Translations under genes and position numbers: made by a program | In this document: positions 48,310 through 61,848 of the stretch, piece by piece | Numbering within the stretch: the first letter of the stretch is position 1 | How the letters are laid out: each line of letters begins with the position of its first letter | Notes under the pieces: generated by a model | Seen by the model: the letters and a program-made list of their open reading frames with translations, nothing else | The model's database searches: none | What the model was told of the DNA's origin: nothing | From: Talpa occidentalis | Lineage: Eukaryota > Chordata > Mammalia > Eulipotyphla > Talpidae | Length of the DNA: 64,000 nucleotides | Direction of reading: 5' to 3' | Assembly: GCF_014898055.3 (NCBI RefSeq) | Contig: NW_023601433.1 | Location: 46,743,876 to 46,807,875, forward strand

Positions 48310-49460
48310 TATTACTTTCATTCAGTAAATGTTTATGCATTTATCATACGATTTATCATATGTCAGGGACTATGCTAGTCACCAAGAATCCCTGTCCAAA
48401 CAGAAGTTATCATGGAGGGAGGACACAGACAATCACAATACAGGTGATATGTGCCCCCAGATGGTGCAGTGGGAATTCACAGGGGGTTATCTAAACCAAA
48501 TTTGGAGGATCAGGGACGGCTTCCTGGAGGAAGTAAAGGTGAGAAAAAGAAAAAGGTGGGGGAGGGAAAGAAGGAGGGAGGGAAGGAGAGAGAGAAAGTA
48601 CATGCACACAAGCACATGGCATATAACAGGAAATGAAAGAAATTCAGCACAGGACTACATTTCAGAGAGGGATAAACTGAGTGGCAGACGGCTGGCAAAG
48701 GAAGCATCTTTGGGCCATGTTAAGGATATTAGACAAATAATAGGCAGTCATTTAACAGTTTGAGCAAGAAGCTGACATGATTAATTCAATTTTAGAAATA
48801 CTACTCCAAGCTGCAGAATGGAGAGTGTAATCAAAAAAGGGAAAAGGTGGAGGCAGAAACTTTTGTTTTAAAGATATAATACTAGCTCCCAGAATCACTG
48901 GGAGATAAAGGAGTAGAGACTGGTTGAATTTTCAGGGACAATTCCCAAAAAACAGGGCTGAGCAAGAGCTGTTGCTACCACATTATTAGATCAAGAAGTT
49001 GCTCCACACCACCAGCTTAGAGCTGCCAAATGGCAGACTAGTGCCCATAGCCTTGCCCGAGGTCAGAAGGGATCACAGCTGGAACAAGGATTATGACTGC
49101 AGGGGTGGAGTGGATTGAATAGACCTGTGATTTAGCTAGGAAGAAAAATGGATGCAGAGGTATGGATGGAGAGGTGTAGGGAGAGTAAGCAGGGACAGTT
49201 AGTACATTGCTGAAATAGGGTAAACAAAAAGATTTGAGATGAGGAAAAATGGATGTGGTTTGGACTTAAAGAGTGGGAAATCTGTGTGGGATATAGAAGT
49301 AGCCAGCGGGAGAATGGAGCACGTCACTGAAGGCATGAGCGGGGAAGAGAGAGAATTTAAATCGGGCCCAGGATACAATCCTGAGAAACAGTACTAATAC
49401 TTAGGAATCAGGCAAAGGAAGATAAGACCAACAAAAGAGTCTGAACTAGAGTAGGAGTGG
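48310..49460 (+). mobile_element. Possible ancient interspersed repeat, family unassigned
   Basis: Phrases such as GTTTATGCATTTATC, GTCAGGGACTATGCTAGTCA, CGGCTTCCTGGAGGAAGT, GAGCAAGAAGCTGACATGAT and AATACTACTCCAAGCTGCAG follow the order of a long, old mammalian repeat whose family name I cannot recall. A GGAGGGAGGGAAGGAGAG purine run lies near 48570-48598. Confidence 0.35.
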
Positions 49461-49779
49461 GAGAAGAAAAAACACCAAGAACGTACTATCAGGGAACCGA
49501 AGGAAGCAGACTGAGGGATTACAATACTGTGACATGTAAGACCTATATAGGGGATCTTTGTCTATGGTTCCTGCCTTATGGCTCATAAAACCCTCGGCAT
49601 TTTCTGAGCAGTAAGAGCAATAGGACCATTTGTCATAATAGTGGGTCTCTTGTCCTCAATTCCTGAAATTGCTTCAGAGTTATAAAGATGAAATCTTGTT
49701 ATTTATACAAGCCCCTTTCCACCACAACTGTGTTTATGTTAAAGAGGCGACTTTGAACAGAATCTAAAAATGAGGGCTG

Positions 49780-50500
49780 GTTGCCAGGGGGACTAACCAG
49801 GAATAGAAGAATAGAATTTTCAGTCCCACCTCCAGACCTCCTAGGGAGAGGCAAGGGGTTGGAGGTAAATCAATCACCAATGGTCAATGACTTAATCAAT
49901 CTAATGAGGCCTTTCATAAAAACCCCAAATGACAGGGTTCACAATCCTGCACAGTTGGTGAACACAAGGAGATGCTGGGAGAATGGCAACCTGGAGAGGA
50001 CATGGAAGCTCTGTGCCTCTTCCCTAAACTTGCACAATGTATCTCTGCCATCCAGTTGTTCCAGAGTTGTTTCTAGTTAAGTAAAATGTTTATCTGAATT
50101 TCATAAGCTGCTCTAGCAAATTAATTGAATCCAACCATTTCTTGGTTCTCTGGGAACTTCTGATTTTATAGCCAGTCAGTCAGAAGTACAGGTAACAACT
50201 CAGACTTCAAACTGGCATCTAAGGTCCAAGGACAGGGTGTGGGAGCCTCCCTTTATAGTGGGTTGGTCAGAAGCACAGGAAAAAGCCTGGGCTTGCAATT
50301 GGTATCTGAAGAGGGAGGCAGTCTTGTAGGAATAACACTTAATTTGTGGACCTAGATGCTATCTTCTAGTAGATAGTGTCAGAATTAAGTTGAACTGTAG
50401 GACACCCAGCTGGTGCCACAGAACTGATTGCTGGTATGAGAAAAAAAATTCTCCTTCCCTGCCAGCACACATTTCAATTGGCTGCAGAATCATTAACTGG
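49780..50500 (+). mobile_element. ERV LTR remnant (ERVL-like)
   Basis: CCAATGGTCAATGACTTAAT, CATAAAAACCCCAAATGACA, GTTGGTGAACACAAGGAGAT, CTGCTCTAGCAAATTAATTG, GTTGGTCAGAAGCACAGG, GGCAGTCTTGTAGGAATAAC and TTGTAGGACACCCAGCTGGT are in the order of an old mammalian ERV LTR. It contains no viral coding region. Part of it is repeated, inverted, at 50918-51013. Confidence 0.55.
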
Positions 50501-50548
50501 TTCCAGAACCATTTTAGGACTCAATCAAAATAAAGATTGAGAACTCAT

Positions 50549-50801
50549 GGGCCTCCCTGGTGGCGCAGCGGTTGAGCGCTGGGTTGCAAAGCTGCCTGCA
50601 GCCTCTGCAGCGCCGGTTTGCTCCCCGGCCACCAGAGGAGGGTCCCACATGGCGCGCAGACCTCTCCCTCAGCAGTGTAATTCGGTCCTTCTGCCTGCTC
50701 TGCTCCCTGCTCTGGCTCTGGTGAATTCTCTCACCCTCCTGCGCTTCTGACTGTACCCAGTGCTTGTATAAATAAATAAATAAATCTTAAAAAAAAAAAA
50801 A
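50549..50801 (+). mobile_element. tRNA-headed SINE, young, internally deleted
   Basis: Sense copy; target duplication AAAGATTGAG(A/C)ACTCA on each side (50533-50547, 50802-50817). About 20 bases are missing between CAGACCTCTCC and CTCAGCAGTG. Confidence 0.92.
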
Positions 50802-50917
50802 AAAGATTGAGCACTCACAAAAAAATTCATGTGACCTTCCAATAGGATGAGAGTGTAGAAGGTGGACAGAGACCTAGACAAAAATGACGACAGACCCTGT
50901 TATGTTAAAAAAAAAAG

Positions 50918-51013
50918 GACAATTTTAAGTCCAAGTTGATACCTGTACTTCTGACTGGCTATAAAATCAGAGGTTTCCAGGGAACCAAGAAATGGTTGGA
51001 TCTGATTGATTTG
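50918..51013 (-). repeat. Inverted copy of LTR segment
   Basis: The reverse complement matches 50117-50216 closely: CAACCATTTCTTGGTTC, GATTTTATAGCCAGTCAG and AGAAGTACAGGTA occur in both. The 50117-50216 copy has an extra CAGT. Confidence 0.88.
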
Positions 51014-51224
51014 TTAGAGTATGAGTACGCCTGGATGCCATTATTTTAAAGAAAAAGAAGAAAGGAGAAAAGAAAACAAGAGGACTAAAGACTGAAAAGG
51101 GAGAAACACAACATCTTATTTGTATTTGATATAAGCATTTCTGTATAGTACACAGATATTCATGAAGAATCTGCATATTATTGTTAGATTCAACAAGGTT
51201 GATCAACTTTTCCCCTGACAAAAA

Positions 51225-51930
51225 AGTCAGTATTTCTCTATACTAGAAACATCTAGGAAATATAATAGAAAGATGTCATTCATAATAACAACAGAAACCA
51301 CAAAGCATTTAGGAACTAAACAAAGAGCATTAAAGATGTCCATGAAGAAAATTTTACACATAATATTGTAAACCAATGTTACCTCAATAAAAAAAAAAAA
51401 ACCTCACAAAATTTTAAACTGTTAAATAAGACCTGAATAAATGAGATATCCTATGATTTTAAACAGGTCAATTCAACATTGTCAAGATTTCAGTTTGCCC
51501 TAAATTAACTTGTAAATTAAATGCAACCTCATTACTGGTACTATTACTTAGAAATTCAAAGTTATGGAATAACTTTAATCTGGAGATGCATACATAATAA
51601 CTCACAAATAGCTAAATCAACACACACTTACAGAACTTGTTCTGTAAGATAATAAACCAATATGGTACTGGCATATAGAAAAAAAAGACCATTTGTACAA
51701 AATTGAGTTCTGAAACAGATGAACCTACTGTACAATTAAGGTTGCCCCATGAAATAATGGGAAAAAACAAACCATTAATAGTGGAACACTGGCTTCGCAT
51801 GTAGAGGGAAACAATATCAATTCCTACCTAATACAACATACAGAAGTGAACCTCAGTGACATAAGGGACCTAAATGTGAAAGGTAAAACTATAAAGCTAA
51901 CAGAACATAAAGTAGGAAAGTACCTTTATG
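51225..51930 (+). mobile_element. Old L1 (L1M type) ORF2 fragment
   Basis: ATGTCATTCATAATAACAAC, GCATTTAGGAACTAAACAAAG, AACCAATATGGTACTGGCAT and ACAGATGAACCTACT are ORF2 phrases in order, heavily mutated; an A-run lies near 51390. Confidence 0.8.
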
Positions 51931-53063
51931 ATTTACAGGAGAAAAACACGTCTTAAAACCCTCACAGCACAAAACTTATGTTTGTATTATCTAAGTCAAA
52001 CATAATTTTCTAAACTCTGTTGTGTTGTTAAAATATCAAGTTTACAGTAGATTTTTCATATTTAAAAAGAAGTAGGAGAAATTATTCCTTAAGATTATTC
52101 ATTTAGATAGGTAGGGTTCATATATATGGGGGTAACAGCATTGGTGGCTTTATTTTTACATTTAAAAGTAAACATTAAAGTACTGGGTAAATACTCTAAA
52201 TATTTTTTTACTCCATAAATGCCACCAGTTAAGTTTTTCATACACTTTTATACAGTCCACATTAACCCCGAAAATACCTAGGAGTGAAGTTAATTATCAT
52301 TGAGTGATCAATTATAATTTTCTTTTTCTTTTTTCCATACTTAAAAATCGTTCAGACTAAGAGAATGGATGTTATTCTTCTTAAAATTAGTGCTACATCA
52401 TAAATCCTAAGCAAATGGATGAAGAGCAAATGACATAAATTAAAACACAGGATTTTTGGAAGTTCTATTTTTTTCTTATTATAATGAGCACAACTGAATA
52501 AAATTAAAATACAATATAACTCAAGCTTAACTGAAAATCTTAGGTTCCCCTGTAAGGCTAGGGCTATATCCCAAACAGTTCTATTTCATCACTGTCGGCT
52601 TCCATAAGAGGTAAAACAGGTACCTCAGAATTCAAATGAAATAAAATGGTCTAAAGGAAAAATAAAATGAAACATTTGGATGAAATAAATTGTCTAGAAG
52701 CTAGAGTTGAGTGTAACAGCTGGGGAAAAACCCAAATTCACAAATCTCCAAGATTTGACACTAGAATCTATTAGGTACAAAATATAGCCCCCCAAATGAT
52801 GGATATATAATTAAAAAAAGTATTCATATTTCCAACTTTGTTTTTTGTCATGCTACTCTGAATTTAACCTTTCTTCAGAACCAGTAAAACCTGCTAAAAA
52901 GTAAATAATACAATTTATTTAAATTGTTTAATGTATTCAAAATATTTTTCTACAAGTGTCTTCCCCCGACAATAAAAATCTACCTCTTGTATATTCAAAA
53001 ACTAAATTGTGTGATATAGTAATCTATAGATATTCTAAATGTATTAGGATTAATAAAATATAC
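51931..53063. other. CREM intron downstream of exon G, no feature recognised
   Basis: AT-rich intron; nothing assigned. Confidence 0.55.
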
Positions 53064-53252
53064 CTTGAACAACAACCTGGCTGCCTGGGACAAAGAATTG
53101 CTGTGTGCCATCAGCTGATTGTGCTGCATACTGTACAATTGTAGCACCTGGTGGAGGAGCTCCTGAATTTGTCATTGTTAATGCCTGTAGTCCCTGAACA
53201 CCATCAGATCCTGGGTTAGAAATCTGGATTGCTCCACCTTGGGCTATAGCAA
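53064..53252 (-). CDS. CREM: CREM exon G (glutamine-rich Q2 activation domain)
   Basis: This 189-nt exon is phase 1 at both ends, so it can be skipped without changing frame. The acceptor is at 53253-53254 and the donor GTA reads down from 53063. It encodes the segment from AIAQGG through SNPGSDGVQGLQALT to QSADGTQQFFVPGSQVVVQ, rich in Gln, Gly and hydrophobics. This is the Q2 (tau2) constitutive activation domain, which in CREB family members contacts TFIID (TAF4). Skipping it gives the alpha/beta/gamma-type repressors; including it gives activator tau forms, which are prominent in male germ cells. It lies 8.3 kb from exon F and 6.3 kb upstream of the ICER exon. Confidence 0.95.
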
Positions 53253-56200
53253 CTTAACAGAAAAAGAAAAGAAATATTAGAGAATTTCAAGATTCATTTG
53301 TAATAATTTCATATTGGAAGAATATAACTGGATCTACTGGTTACCATTGATTTTTATTCTCATGCTACCCTTATTTCTCTTTGTTGAAATTGAGAAGGAA
53401 TATAAGGCCCTCCTTCATAGGATAACATCCTGAAAAAGCTCATAAACATTTGAAAATGATATATTCAGAACTGCTTGAAATACATAGGACCCATGGAATT
53501 TTCCTACATTGTGGCATCCATCCAACTAAATTATTATTTCAGAGGAGGAGTGGAGGAGATACAGACAGGGAAAAGGTTCAGCTTGATTTTCTCCATTCTT
53601 TCATACATTTTTATAAACAGCATTCCTTTAACATTTAAGAAATCATCAGAGAAAAGCCACTGAACATCACTAGTGAATTTGTACCTTGCTTTAACTACTT
53701 TTCTAATTTATTATCAAAAAAGCTTTTAGGTGAACAGATATCCTATATTTTAATTTTAAACCTCAAATCTACAAAACTATAACCTTCACTGTTTTGGCTT
53801 ACTTGACCATTTCAGGAGAATCCTGAAGTATAAAGTGTTATGTTGGAAAGTTGAACCTAATTCCAGGAAAGGACCTTAAAAGGTTACTGTATTGAAAGAA
53901 TTTGTGCTACAATATTTATCTCTATCAAGTATTGAATAACTACAGCTAATGGCAACAAAACTGAGGTAGAAGTCCTCTAAATATTGAGACTTGCCAGTAA
54001 TGTTTAAAAGTTAACATATTAACTGAAAGTTTCAAAAGAATAATTGATCAAATGTTTTACTTTAAAATTTCACTGACAAATAGACAAATAAGTACTGTTT
54101 AAAATATGAGAGTTCTGCATACTTTAACATAAAGACTATGACTGCATTTTTAATTTAAGCACTAGAGTTCAAGGAGAACCAAGGGCTAGTCTCCTAACTA
54201 GACTTTACAAGGAAGATAAAAATAACACACTTTAGTATAACACAAATCAGAAGTAAGCCTTGCAAGAATGTTACTGTTTTGTCTAAAGTATACTCTCAAT
54301 ATTTCCAAGTCATTCCAAATGTTTTTAACAGTATCTAAACAAAGGACCACATAGGTGATGACCTTATCATATAAACCTGTCTGAACTATCGAAAAGAGTA
54401 AAAGAGTAGTTATTTTAACCTACAATTGTCCAATACAGAAAGATAGGATATTTTTAAAAAGATTTCAACATAGATACAATCTGTGTTTTGGTTCACTGAC
54501 AGGCTACTTATTAGAGTTATGATTGACAGAAACTCGAGAATTAGCTGCAAAATGTCAATAGTGCCGAGATTGAGAAACCCTGATGTAATATCACTCTATC
54601 TGGCTCATCTAGAGCATAATATTCTGCACACATTTTAAAAACAAGATTTCACCATGACTCTGTAAAGATTTCAAGGCTTTTATGATTCATGCCTGACAAT
54701 AAAAAGGTTAGGGAGAGATCTAAATATGTCTAACTTTCTGAAAAGTGAAAAAGAAGAGATATTCCTTTCTTGTAGCTTCATAGTTGGACATGAATAAATT
54801 TCACGTTATCATATGAAACTAAGTATTTGAATGTGTATTTTCAGCTGACAATTAGTTGCTGTCATAGAAATAGTGTATTAGAAAGAACAAACAGGCAGTT
54901 CATAGCTACAATATATAAGCACAATGCCTCGCATATAGCAGATACTCAATAAGATGAGTGGTTACCATTTACTTAAGATAGACTAACTTATAAGCAATGT
55001 AAGCCACTTGTGAATGTAGAAGAGTCAAATAAAGCATGGGTTCAAATTCTGATTATTCAACTTTTTTCAATGTCAATAGTTATCAAGCTTTTGAACTGTT
55101 AAAAAATCTGAGTAGTTGCTCAGTACTATGAAAAAGGTAGACAGTAAGTTCTTTACTTTTCATATTTCCCCTTTTCCTCCAATAATATTTTTCCACAATT
55201 CCAACAAAACTTCTCTGCTGTAACACTGTGAAAAGTTGATATATCAAGAATTTGTTCCTCTCATCATTTTCTGATCAAATCTCTCTCACACACACACACT
55301 CACACACATGAAGCTGGCACTATAGGGGAAACATTTCTACTGATAAGCCTTATACTTCAGTGTTTGTTTTTTATTACAAAGGTGTTTGATTTTGACATTA
55401 TCAAATGACAGAGGACTTTTCATTTAAAATGTTACCTCTCATTTTACACCTTGGCTGCTTCATGATATTTAAAATAGGCTTTGTGTGTATGTGTGTGTGT
55501 TCAAAAAATGTGTGGTGGAAACTCTGTTACAGTAAACAGAGAAATTAAATAGAAAGGAGAAATATTATGAAACTGAATGACTTCAGTTATTTAAAAAAAA
55601 AAGATGGAAATTTTCTAGCACATTCACCCCCAATTTTTTTTATTTGATCCGAGTATTTCAAAACAAATCCTAGATATCATGTTTGGCTAATCATTTTAAA
55701 ATAAAATGATTGACCTTTATCAAGGCCACTAGTGACTAATGAAAATAAAATACCTTGTATTTACCACTAATTTTACTTTGAAGACCTAAGTTTTATTAAT
55801 GCTTCCTTGGACTGACACAAGCAAATGAAGCATAAAAGTTCTTCCTATGGCTAGATACATTTTTGCTGTTAACAAGAGGAGTCTGCTGTAAACTATAAAT
55901 ATTGATAGGGACTCAAGCAGAAATAAAAGTGTCTTATTATTTTGGACTATCTGCATCCTTATTTTCCTTATTTAAGTATGCCTTAACATTACAATTTTAT
56001 TAAATAATTAAAATTGAATTAAAAATGATAATCTTAAATTCTATTTCAATGTGCATTTTAATTGATTCAAGCCTACTAGTATAGTATATATTCATAGTAA
56101 TGATGGGTAGAAGTTAGGCTCCTGTCCTCCTCCTCTAGGCAGTACCTAACATTTTTTTACCTACAGTCTTACTTAGTTATATCCCATAATTAAGTAAATC

Positions 56201-56627
56201 ACACTACACTCACTAAACATAGGATACACCGACTTAAATGATTAAAGAGTTTGTCTAAATAGACAACTCATTAATTTACTAAGTACTTTCCTGCTAAGTT
56301 AGTTTTAGTCATTACACAAATGTATAGATCCTTTATATAATCATGGTTTTTAGCATGGTTTCCTCATCCCCAATTTACCATGTATTATGGTAACCAGAAT
56401 CAATCCTATCAGCTAGACTATGCAATAAATTCTAAAACATATTTTTGGTGCACAGAACTGTGTCTAAAAAATCTCCTATTTCCACTACTCAGTTACTGAG
56501 TACTTTTCTGCAAGAACTATTAAAATTATTGAAGTGAGGGAAATAGCACTTGTGGAATGGAAATTAAAGAATTTTTGTAAGAAAGTTTTTTGTAAAAAAA
56601 AAAAGCTTTAATAAAAAATATTTTTAA
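53253..56627. other. CREM intron upstream of exon G, no gene; short CA and TG runs
   Basis: (CA)n near 55287-55307 and (TG)n near 55483-55500. A few MIR-like bases near 54915-54960. No exon X candidate could be supported. Confidence 0.5.
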
Positions 56628-56899
56628 AGGGGCCTCCCCTGGTGGCACAGGCAGTTGAATGCCAGCGCTGTGAAGCTGTCCACAGTCTTTGCAGCGCAGG
56701 TTCGATCCTGGCTGGCCGCGAGGATCCCACATGGTGTGGCAGACCTCTCCTGCCTCGCTTGCTGCTCCCCTCATTAGTATATTTCGTCAGTCTGTCTGTT
56801 CTGTTCCCTGCTCTATCTCTGGTGAATCCTCTCACCCTCCCGCACAAATGGCCTGTACCCCGGTTCTTGTATAAAGTAAATAAATAAATCTTTAAAAAA
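56628..56899 (+). mobile_element. tRNA-headed SINE, intermediate subfamily
   Basis: Sense copy; 17-bp target duplication ATAAAAAATATTTTTAA at 56611-56627 and 56900-56916. Confidence 0.93.
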
Positions 56900-57241
56900 A
56901 TAAAAAATATTTTTAAGCCCTATATAATCAAAAATAAGGAACAAGAAATAAATAAGGGTAACAATAAGGGTGGATAACTGATAAGAGTTTATGAGTAGAA
57001 TTTTTTAAAATTAAGATTTCATATGATCACTTTTCACTTGATGCCTACATTTTTTAATCCTAAACTTGTATATATGAGCTAATTAATACACATAAACAAG
57101 TGTTTAATAAACTATAATTTAAAGCCATCTTTATTCCAAATAGCAATAAATAAGCCATAAATAAAATGCCTTTATGTTAACTTTAAAAAGAACAGCAGAC
57201 TTTTTTCGAATGAATTCTCAGATTTAAATATAAAAGGTGAG

Positions 57242-57510
57242 GGGGCCTCCCTAGTGGTGCAAGGGTTTAAGACACAACCTATGAAGCTGTCCTCAGCCTC
57301 TGCAGCATGAGTTCGATCCCCCGGCCAGCCAGAGAGCAACCTACATGGCGTAGCAGACCTCTCCTGTCTTGCCCACCGCTCCCCTCAGCAGTGTATTTCA
57401 GTAGATCTGTCTGTTCTGCTCCCCACTCTGTCTCTGGTGAATCCTCTCATCCTCTACACCTCTGACCTATACTCCAGCTGTTGTGTTCATAAATCAATCA
57501 ATCAATAAAG
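57242..57510 (+). mobile_element. tRNA-headed SINE, older subfamily
   Basis: Sense copy with head ACACAACCTATGAAGCTGTC and an (AATC)n tail; perfect 16-bp target duplication AAATATAAAAGGTGAG at 57226-57241 and 57511-57526. Confidence 0.92.
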
Positions 57511-58409
57511 AAATATAAAAGGTGAGCATGAAGGAGAATCTGTGAGTACCTGTGCTTAAAAGCCCAGAAGTGTATGCCCAAGAAGAAAGATGAAAATAGC
57601 CTGGTACTGTTAACAACATCAACACCAAGGTTAAAAAGGCAAGATTTACATCAAATAGGCAGCTTCCATGTTTGCTCTGAAAGTTGCTTTAGGAGAATCT
57701 AAGCAAAGTTGTTGTTAAGAATAAATGCAACAGCATTTACTTTAGAATGTGTAAGCTTATGGTGTGCAAATTCCTCTAATGAAGAAATGGAATAGGTGTG
57801 TATTCACGAGTCTCCTGAGAATTCTGAATTCTTCAAGCAGTTCACAAAGTTCACATAGACCTTTTTTCAAAATGATTGGGATTGACACTTACCTTTGGTG
57901 TATAAGAATTCCAGTAAAGATGAGTTAATAGACTCATCTTAACAACGCTCCTAGTGAAATAAAGTAGAAGCAAGCAGAGAGACAAGGGACATTTAGAAAA
58001 GAAATAATTTGAAGTCTTTGATGACAGACCTTAATTGGCAAGGGAAGAGATTTGGTACACTAGAGTGGAAGTTAAAAAAATACTTTGTGAAGAAAGTTGA
58101 ATGAATTAAGAAACATCAAACATTTAAATTTCTTTAGTTGCTTTCACTATAAATTTATGAATTCACTTCAATTTAATGCAAAACTTGAATATAGCAAGTA
58201 ACATTCCTTGCTAATTCTAATATTATCTGAACCCCTACCTTTAAGAAATATTCTCCTGAGCCAGAACAGATTTTCTTCAACATGAATAAATGTCAACTGG
58301 CATACAACAAACCTATCACTAAGATCTTAACTTCCAATAAAGATTTTGCAATGTAGCTCACTTTCTTAGTGTTGCAATAATAAATTCCTGCCTATTTTAA
58401 ATTATTTTT

Positions 58410-58661
58410 GGGCCTCCCCGGTGGGCTGGGCACAGTGCTGTGAAGCTGTCCACAGCCTCTGCAGCGCGGGTTTGATTTCCGGCCAGCCAGGGAGATTCCC
58501 ACGTGGCATGGCAGACCTCTCCTGCTGTGCCCGCGCTCCCCTCAGCAGTGCTTTCGGTCTGTCTGCCTGTTCTGTTCCCCACTCTGTCTCCGGTGAATCC
58601 TCTCACCCTCCCGCGCCTCTGGCCTATACCCCAGCTCTTGTATAAATTAAGGAAAAATAAA
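58410..58661 (+). mobile_element. tRNA-headed SINE, intermediate, head shortened
   Basis: Sense copy lacking part of the A-box region (GGTGGGCTGGGCACAGTGCT), otherwise typical. Confidence 0.88.
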
Positions 58662-61598
58662 TATTTTTTTCACTCCCAGGGAGTAGCCTATTCTATATCA
58701 GTTCTTAGTTTTTGTGATTGGAAAAAAAAAAAAAGTTAAAATAACAATGTCAACTTCTGTCAGATATCTAGCCTTCAATTGTTAAAAATGCAATTACTTG
58801 GATATGGAAAAACCTGAATACACTTATTATTTCTTCAACTTTGAGCTACAAAGCCCTTTATTTAAATCCAACTAACTCATTACACCAAAATAAAAATAAT
58901 TTAAAATAATAACCTTTGGAAAAAAGAAACAAAGCAAATTTGGGAAGAAGGCCATTCATTGATAAAAGGGGAGGGTTGGAGGAGAAGATTATGAAAGGAT
59001 CTCAAAAATAAATACATACAAATACATACAAAAATCTTCAGAAATTCTAGTAAAATAAACTCTTCTAGTTCAAAAACCAAAGGACATAGACCCGTTTCTA
59101 TTTCTACGTATGTAGGAAACCAAAGCATTAATATCTGTTAAGTTGTTCCTCATGTGAAATATGACTAGTAAAAATGAATTTTTATATGTACATTTACCTT
59201 CCAATTAAAGGTCTGCTAAAAGGTTTAAATGTTAGAATTTACTTTTCAAATAAAACATCTAGCAATATAAACAAGTGTCACTAAATGTCTAAGAAATATA
59301 TTTTTAACAAAGACAGTATTGCTTTTTACGAACCAATAAATAGCTATTTTACACCTGAGCAAAACACATAAAACAAGCACAATTTATTAAAATAATGCCA
59401 GTTCATATTGCATGAGTCAAAATTAAGAAATATAAATAACTGACAAAGACTTCTTATGTGGCAAAGAGATAAACTTATGACTTCTACAGATTCAATTTCT
59501 AATTCTCAATCAGACCCCCTGACTCCACTCCATCTCACTCCCACACCCAAGGCGATTCTTAATGCTGAGTCCCGCTGTGGGTGTATACTGAGAGCACAAG
59601 AAATAAAGGCTTCAACACTGCTGGAGAGAAAGTTTAATGACCAAGAATGAGACATTGCCACAGCTACTTTACTTTTCTGTATATTTTGTACCAAAAGTGG
59701 CACATCTCTTTCCCCTACTTTAACCTGTTACTCCTTTTGTCCTTATGCCAACTACGAGTTTGGCACTTTAGTACTATTCCCACTTCAAAGACTACAAACC
59801 TGAGATAAAGCTTCTTGCTCTGATCCAGTTGGTCAATGAAGAGACCAGAGTTTCTTCCCTACATCATCTCTACTTTCCACTTTCTCTCAACCAAGTATGT
59901 TTTCATGATTTCAAATTTTCACCTAATTAATCTAGGCAAATTAACAATATTCCTTCCATATCATCTTGTAAAAAAAGATCACTGCTTCTATCAATTTCTA
60001 AGTAACATTAGGGAAATGCCAGGGAAATGTCTAAGATGAGAGCAACTTAAATCAACCCTCCAAATTTTGAGATGCCTTAGCATTATTTCAGCTGTAATTT
60101 CCAACTTTATCCCTATCATGACACAAACAAAAAATGATAAAATGTGTACAGCCCTCTGCACAAGGCCAGAACTGGCCAGACAGGAGGTTCCAGCACCTCC
60201 AAACCCTGCCCAAACACTCTGGGGAAAGAAGGGCATGAGGAACACAGCACTCGTCACCAGTGTGCTGCAAACCAAACGGGAAGCTCTCAAAGTTCTCAGA
60301 CCCCACCATATATTCCCAGTGGGTCAGATAAAAAGACACAGAAATCAAAGAAGTGATAAAAGAGAAATGACAGTGAAAACTTCAAGGTTTCATTCTTACA
60401 GACAATGGAGAGTTCTCTTTTCCTGACCTCACTTTGCATGTCTGACCAGTTCCCTAGAGAGGGACAAGTATACACCAATATATAGTTGTAATAAACAAAT
60501 TATACCCCACTGCTACAAAGTATAATGGTAGGGGCTACCCAAAGAACAGAGTTAACCAAAGAATTGGTTTAATACTTTAAATCTATCACCCCTATTAGAA
60601 AAACTCTCAAAAAAAAAAAAATCTATAAAAGCTCTTGCCATACATTAAAGATTACAACTTGCTTTAACAGTCAAGTCTTAAGATATGACACTTTTTCTAG
60701 GTATTACTACTTTTAAAAAGGAAACAGAAAATATACCTCTAAAATTATAAAACTGTCTTTGGACCAACACAGTACTTAATATCATACATATTCCAGTCCT
60801 AACAGCGTTTTTTTGTTTTAATTTTTTTCCTGTCATTTCTTCTCTCCTTTTTTTTCTTCCCAGCTCTACTATATTACTAAAGTATTTTTATATGTTAAAT
60901 ATTCTTGATTTGGGGGGCTAGTGCTTTATTTGGAACAAAAAGCACAGAGTTAATAGTCCATTAAAATGCACAAGACTAAATGTGAATGTTATCTGTTTAT
61001 TTAGAACTTTTGGTGCTTAAAATTTCAAATAAAAATCATCTGTCCAACTGCTGTAGTTTTTAAAAGTTAAGTCATTTTTCCATTCTCTTCTAGGAAATAC
61101 TACAGCACAAATTAACACAGTAGCTAGTAGTAAAAACAGAATTACACATAAAACATAATTTAGAAAATATATATACCTTTTTAGGTCAATAAGTAAAACA
61201 TAATTGTTGGTAACAAAAGCCAACAAGAATGAAATACAGACATTTATATCTTATTATGTTTGCATGCACCATAAAGACAACAAAAAACAGTTAAGTTTTA
61301 AAATTTTACTAAACATGAATATAAACATATAAATAGGAAAAGCTCTCCCTGTGTTTTTATTCCCAAATTTTCTTCTATTCTAGGCAATAAAAATATTTTT
61401 ACTTTTCAAAAGTATATGACAACTATCAGTACAAATGTCTTATTTCTTTAACATGTAGTTTCATTCTATCATATACAGTTTAGGTATTAAGGAGCATTTT
61501 AAAAATGGAACTATTTAAGGTCAAAACCTGAGTTGCTTCAGTGTAACCAGAAAGCACTTAAGCTAGCACTGTATCATATCAAATTGCAGCATACATAC
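58662..61598. other. CREM intron between F and G, no feature recognised
   Basis: AT-rich intron. Slightly GC-richer patches near 59500-59640 and 60140-60300 contain chance open frames but no splice-framed exon I could support. Confidence 0.5.
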
Positions 61599-61741
61599 TG
61601 TATTGCCCCGTGCTAGTCTGATATATGCTAGTTGGTACTGCCATGGTAGCGATGTTAGGTGGCGTTCCTTCTTCCTCTGATTTTTCTTCTTCAATCTTGG
61701 GAACACCAGGCACATCAGAGGAAAGTTCATTCAGTATTTTT
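61599..61741 (-). CDS. CREM: CREM exon F (rest of KID)
   Basis: This 143-nt exon begins in phase 2 and ends in phase 1. The acceptor is at 61742-61743 and the donor GTATGT at 61593-61598. It encodes the KID helix that follows the phosphoserine (KILNELSSD), an acidic region (IEEEKSEEEG) with serines set among glutamates that suit casein-kinase-type sites, and a Thr/Ser/Tyr-rich end (SIYQTSTGQY). Exons E and F together form the phosphorylation-dependent activation surface. From memory the human protein has Arg where Lys occurs in the acidic part and Ser where Asn follows TPP; both are conservative. An open frame runs past the donor into the intron but is not coding. Confidence 0.95.
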
Positions 61742-61848
61742 CTAAAATATAATTTAACACAAATAATAAGATAAAGCAAAAGCTATACAGAAAGAATTGG
61801 TTTGCCTTTTTGGAAAAAACATTACAGTACGAAACCTAATTAACTTAC

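Noticed and set aside
48143..48763. Overlapping open frames of 115-144 codons
   Set aside because: They lie in a purine-rich old repeat; no known domain.
60067..60426. 119-codon open frame in the F-G intron, considered as the CREM X exon
   Set aside because: No protein resemblance and no splice-framed boundaries supporting it; overlapping frames are open on both strands.
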